NCBI GenBank assembly: GCA_035048485.1
Contig: CM068587.1
Location: 30,088,534-30,152,533 of the forward strand
Source of the DNA: Pteria penguin
Taxonomy: Eukaryota; Mollusca; Bivalvia; Pterioida; Pteriidae
Direction: 5' to 3'
Length of the DNA stretch: 64,000 nt
In this document: one piece after another, positions 61,201-64,000 of the stretch
Layout of the letters: each line of letters opens with the position of its first letter
How positions within the stretch are numbered: the stretch's first letter is position 1
Position numbers and translations under genes: made by a program
The notes under the pieces: model-generated
The model's input: only the letters and a program-made list of their open reading frames with translations
Database searches by the model: none
Told to the model about the DNA's origin: nothing

Positions 61201-64000
61201 GTGTACAGTTACCAAATACTTCTGTTTGTCTGTGTGATCTAGGTTTCCTTGTCATGTACAGTTACCAAATACTTCTGTTGGTCTGTGTGATCTAGACATC
61301 CTTGTCGTGTACAGTTACCAAATACTTCTCTTTGTCTGTGGGATCTAGGTTTCCTTGTCATGAACAGTTACCAAATACTTCTGTTTGTCTGTGTGATCTA
61401 CGCATCCTTGTCGTGTACAGTTACCAAATATTTCTGTTTGTCTGTGTGATCTAGGTTTCTTTGTCATGTACAGTTACCAAATACTTCTGTTTCTCAGCGT
61501 GATCTAGGCATCCTTGTCGTGTACAGTTACCAAATACTTCTGTTTGTCTGTGGGATATAGGTTTCCTTGTCGTGTAGAGTTACCAAATACTTCTGTTTGT
61601 CTGTGTGATCTAGGCATCCTTGTCGTGTACAGTTACCAAATACTTCTGTTTGTCTCTGGGATCTAGGTTTCCTTGTCGTGTACAGTTACCAAATACTTCT
61701 GTTTGTCTGTGTGATCTAGGTTTCCTTGTCATGTACAGTTACCAAATACCTCTGTTTGTCAGCGTGATCTAGGCATCCTTGTCGTGTACAATTACCAAAT
61801 ACTTCTGTTTGTCTGTGTGATCTAGGTTTCCTTGTCATGTACAGTTACCAAATACTTCTGTTTGTCTGTGTAATCTAGGCATCCTTGTCGTGTACAGTTA
61901 CCAAATACTTCTGTTTGTCTGTGTGATCTAGGTTTCCTTGTCATGTACAGTTACCAAATACTTCTGTTTGTATGTGTGAGCTAGGTTTCCTTGTCATGTA
62001 CAGTATTCAAATACTTCTGTTTGTCTGTGTGATCTAGGTTTCCTTGTCGTGTACAGTTACCAAATACTTCTGTTTGTCAGCGTGATCTAGGAATCCTTGT
62101 CTTGTACAGTTACCAAATACTTCTGTTAGTCAGCGTGATCTAGGCATCCTTGTCGTGAACAGTTACCAAATACTTCTGTTTGTCAGGGTGATCTAGGAAT
62201 CCTTGTCGTGTACAGTTACCAAATACTTCTGTTAGTCAGCGTGATCTAGGCATCCTTGTCGTGAACAGTTACCAAATACTTCTGTTAGTCAGCGTGATCT
62301 AGGCATCCTTGTCGTGTACAATTACCAAATACTTCTGTTTCTCTGTGTGATCTAGGCATCCTTGTCGTGAACAGTTACCAAATACTTCTGTTTGTCAGCG
62401 TGATCTAGGAATCCTTGTCGTGTACAGTTACCAAATACTTCTGTTAGTCAGCGTGATCTAGGCATCCTTGTCGTGAACAGTTACCAAATACTTCTGTTTG
62501 TCAGCGTGATCTAGGAATCCTTGTCGTGTACAGTTACCAAATACTTCTGTTAGTCAGCGTGACCTAGGCATCCTTGTCGTGAACAGTTACCAAATACTTC
62601 TGTTAGTCAGCGTGATCTAGGCATCCTTGTCGTGTACAATTACCAAATATTTCTGTTTGTCTGTGTGATCTGGGCATCCTTGTCGTGTACAGTTACCAAA
62701 TACTTCTGTTTGTCTGTGTGATCTAGGCATCCTTGTCGTGTACATTTACCAAATACTTCTGTTTGTCTGTGTGATCTAGGCATCCTTGTCGTGTACAGTT
62801 GCCAAATACTTCTGTTTGTCTGTGTGATCTAGGCATCCTTGTCGTGTACAGTTACCAAATATTTCTGTTTGTCTGTGTGATCTAGGTTTCCTTGTCGTGT
62901 ACAGTTACCAAATACTTCTGTTTGTCTGTGGGATCTAGGTTTCCTTGTCATGTACAGTTACCAAATACTTCTGTTTGTCTGTGTGATCTAGGTTTCCTGG
63001 TCATGTACAGTTACCAAATACTTCTGTTGGTCTTTGTGATCTAGACATCCTTGTCGTGTACAGTTACCAAATACTTCTGTTTGTCTGTGGGATCTAGGTT
63101 TCCTTGTCGTGTACAGTTACCAAATACTTCTGTTTGTCTGTGTGATCTAGGCATCCTTGTCGTGTACAGTTGCCAAATACTTCTGTTTGTCTGTGTGATC
63201 TAGGCATCCTTGTCGTGTACAGTTACCAAATACTTCTGTTTTTCTGTGGGATCTAGGTTTCCTTGTCGTGTACAGTTACCAAATATTTCTGTTTCTCTGT
63301 GTGATCTAGGTTTCCTTGTCGTGTACAGTTACCAAATACTTCTGTTTGTCTGTGGGATCTAGGTTTCCTTGTCATGAACAGTTACCAAATACTTCTATTT
63401 GTCTGTGTGATCTAGGCATCCTTGTCGTGTACAGTTACCAAATACTTCTCTTTGTCTGTGTGATCTAGGCATCCTTGTCGTGTACAGTTACCAAATATTT
63501 CTGTTTGTCTGTGTGATCTAGGTTTCCTTGTCGTGTACAGTTACCAAATACTTCTGTTTGTCTGTGGGATCTAGGTTTCCTTGTCATGTACAGTTACCAA
63601 ATACTTCTGTTTGTCTGTGTGATCTAGGTTTCCTGGTCATGTACAGTTACCAAATACTTCTGTTGGTCTTTGTGATCTAGACATCCTTGTCGTGTACAGT
63701 TACCAAATACTTCTGTTTGTCTGTGGGATCTAGGTTTCCTTGTCGTGTACAGTTACCAAATACTTCTGTTTGTCTGTGTGATCTAGGCATCCTTGTCGTG
63801 TACAGTTGCCAAATACTTCTGTTTGTCTGTGTGATCTAGGCATCCTTGTCGTGTACAGTTACCAAATACTTCTGTTTTTCTGTGGGATCTAGGTTTCCTT
63901 GTCGTGTACAGTTACCAAATATTTCTGTTTCTCTGTGTGATCTAGGTTTCCTTGTCGTGTACAGTTACCAAATACTTCTGTTTGTCAGCGTGATCTAGGC
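55228..64000. repeat. Satellite array, 53-bp monomer, about 165 copies, runs off the window
   Basis: The monomer reads ACTTCTGTTTGTCTGTGTGA, TCTAGGCATCCTTGTCGTGT, ACAGTTACCAAAT. Variants (GTCAGCGTG or GTCTGTGTG, GCATCC, GAATCC or GTTTCC, GTGTACAG or GTGAACAG or CATGTACAG) are arranged in ordered blocks. The first part alternates two variants as a 106-bp dimer. Rare variants recur at about 2,545 bp (48 monomers), 1,484 bp (28) and 636 bp (12), showing higher-order repeats. Confidence 0.95.

Noticed and set aside
55228..64000. Functional gene or regulatory array in the satellite
   Set aside because: No long open frames and no conserved motif beyond the monomer itself.

Overview
The window looks like AT-rich, intron-rich DNA of a lophotrochozoan animal, most probably a bivalve mollusc. 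The evidence is eukaryotic GT-AG exons, an animal caspase, kringle exons, an L1/Tx1-like LINE, tRNA-derived SINEs with a tail familiar from mollusc genomes, many short inverted-repeat transposons (MITEs) and long satellites. The species assignment is inference.

Layout. (1) 1-4.4 kb: a MITE-like element, then the last three coding exons of a caspase-8-like cysteine protease on the + strand, with a 41-bp minisatellite in its last intron. (2) 4.4-14.4 kb: no intact host gene; SINEs, degenerate minisatellites, at least four different MITEs, and a decayed minus-strand retroelement remnant carrying an OTU protease-like segment. (3) 14.5-51.85 kb: a large + strand mosaic gene of 21 recognisable kringle exons, all with phase 1-1 boundaries. 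K1-K17 form a recent tandem array of paired A/B exons, with a 1,414-bp unit where it is most regular. K18-K21 are diverged and separated by short symmetric linker mini-exons of 18-48 nt. Neither the start nor the end of the gene is visible. K14 (1-nt deletion at the donor) and K15 (nonsense codon) are damaged.

(4) The array is interrupted between K3 and K4 by two nested insertions. The older is a 6.9-kb TTAA-flanked element (22897-29780) carrying a decayed, intron-containing gene fragment. The younger is a 5'-truncated L1/Tx1-like LINE on the minus strand (16152-22884), whose 16-bp target duplication spans the edge of the TTAA element. The LINE ORF1 remnant joins zinc knuckles to a NADAR domain, and its ORF2 has one nonsense codon and an internal 1-kb triplication. 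(5) 51.85-54.45 kb: a 2.6-kb inverted-repeat element inserted exactly in the splice donor of kringle exon K21. (6) 54.5-64 kb: a 42-bp minisatellite, then more than 8.7 kb of a 53-bp satellite with higher-order structure that runs off the window.

The caspase and the kringle gene share a strand, but nothing shows a functional link. No operons, ribosome binding sites, CRISPR arrays, rRNAs or convincing functional tRNAs were seen.
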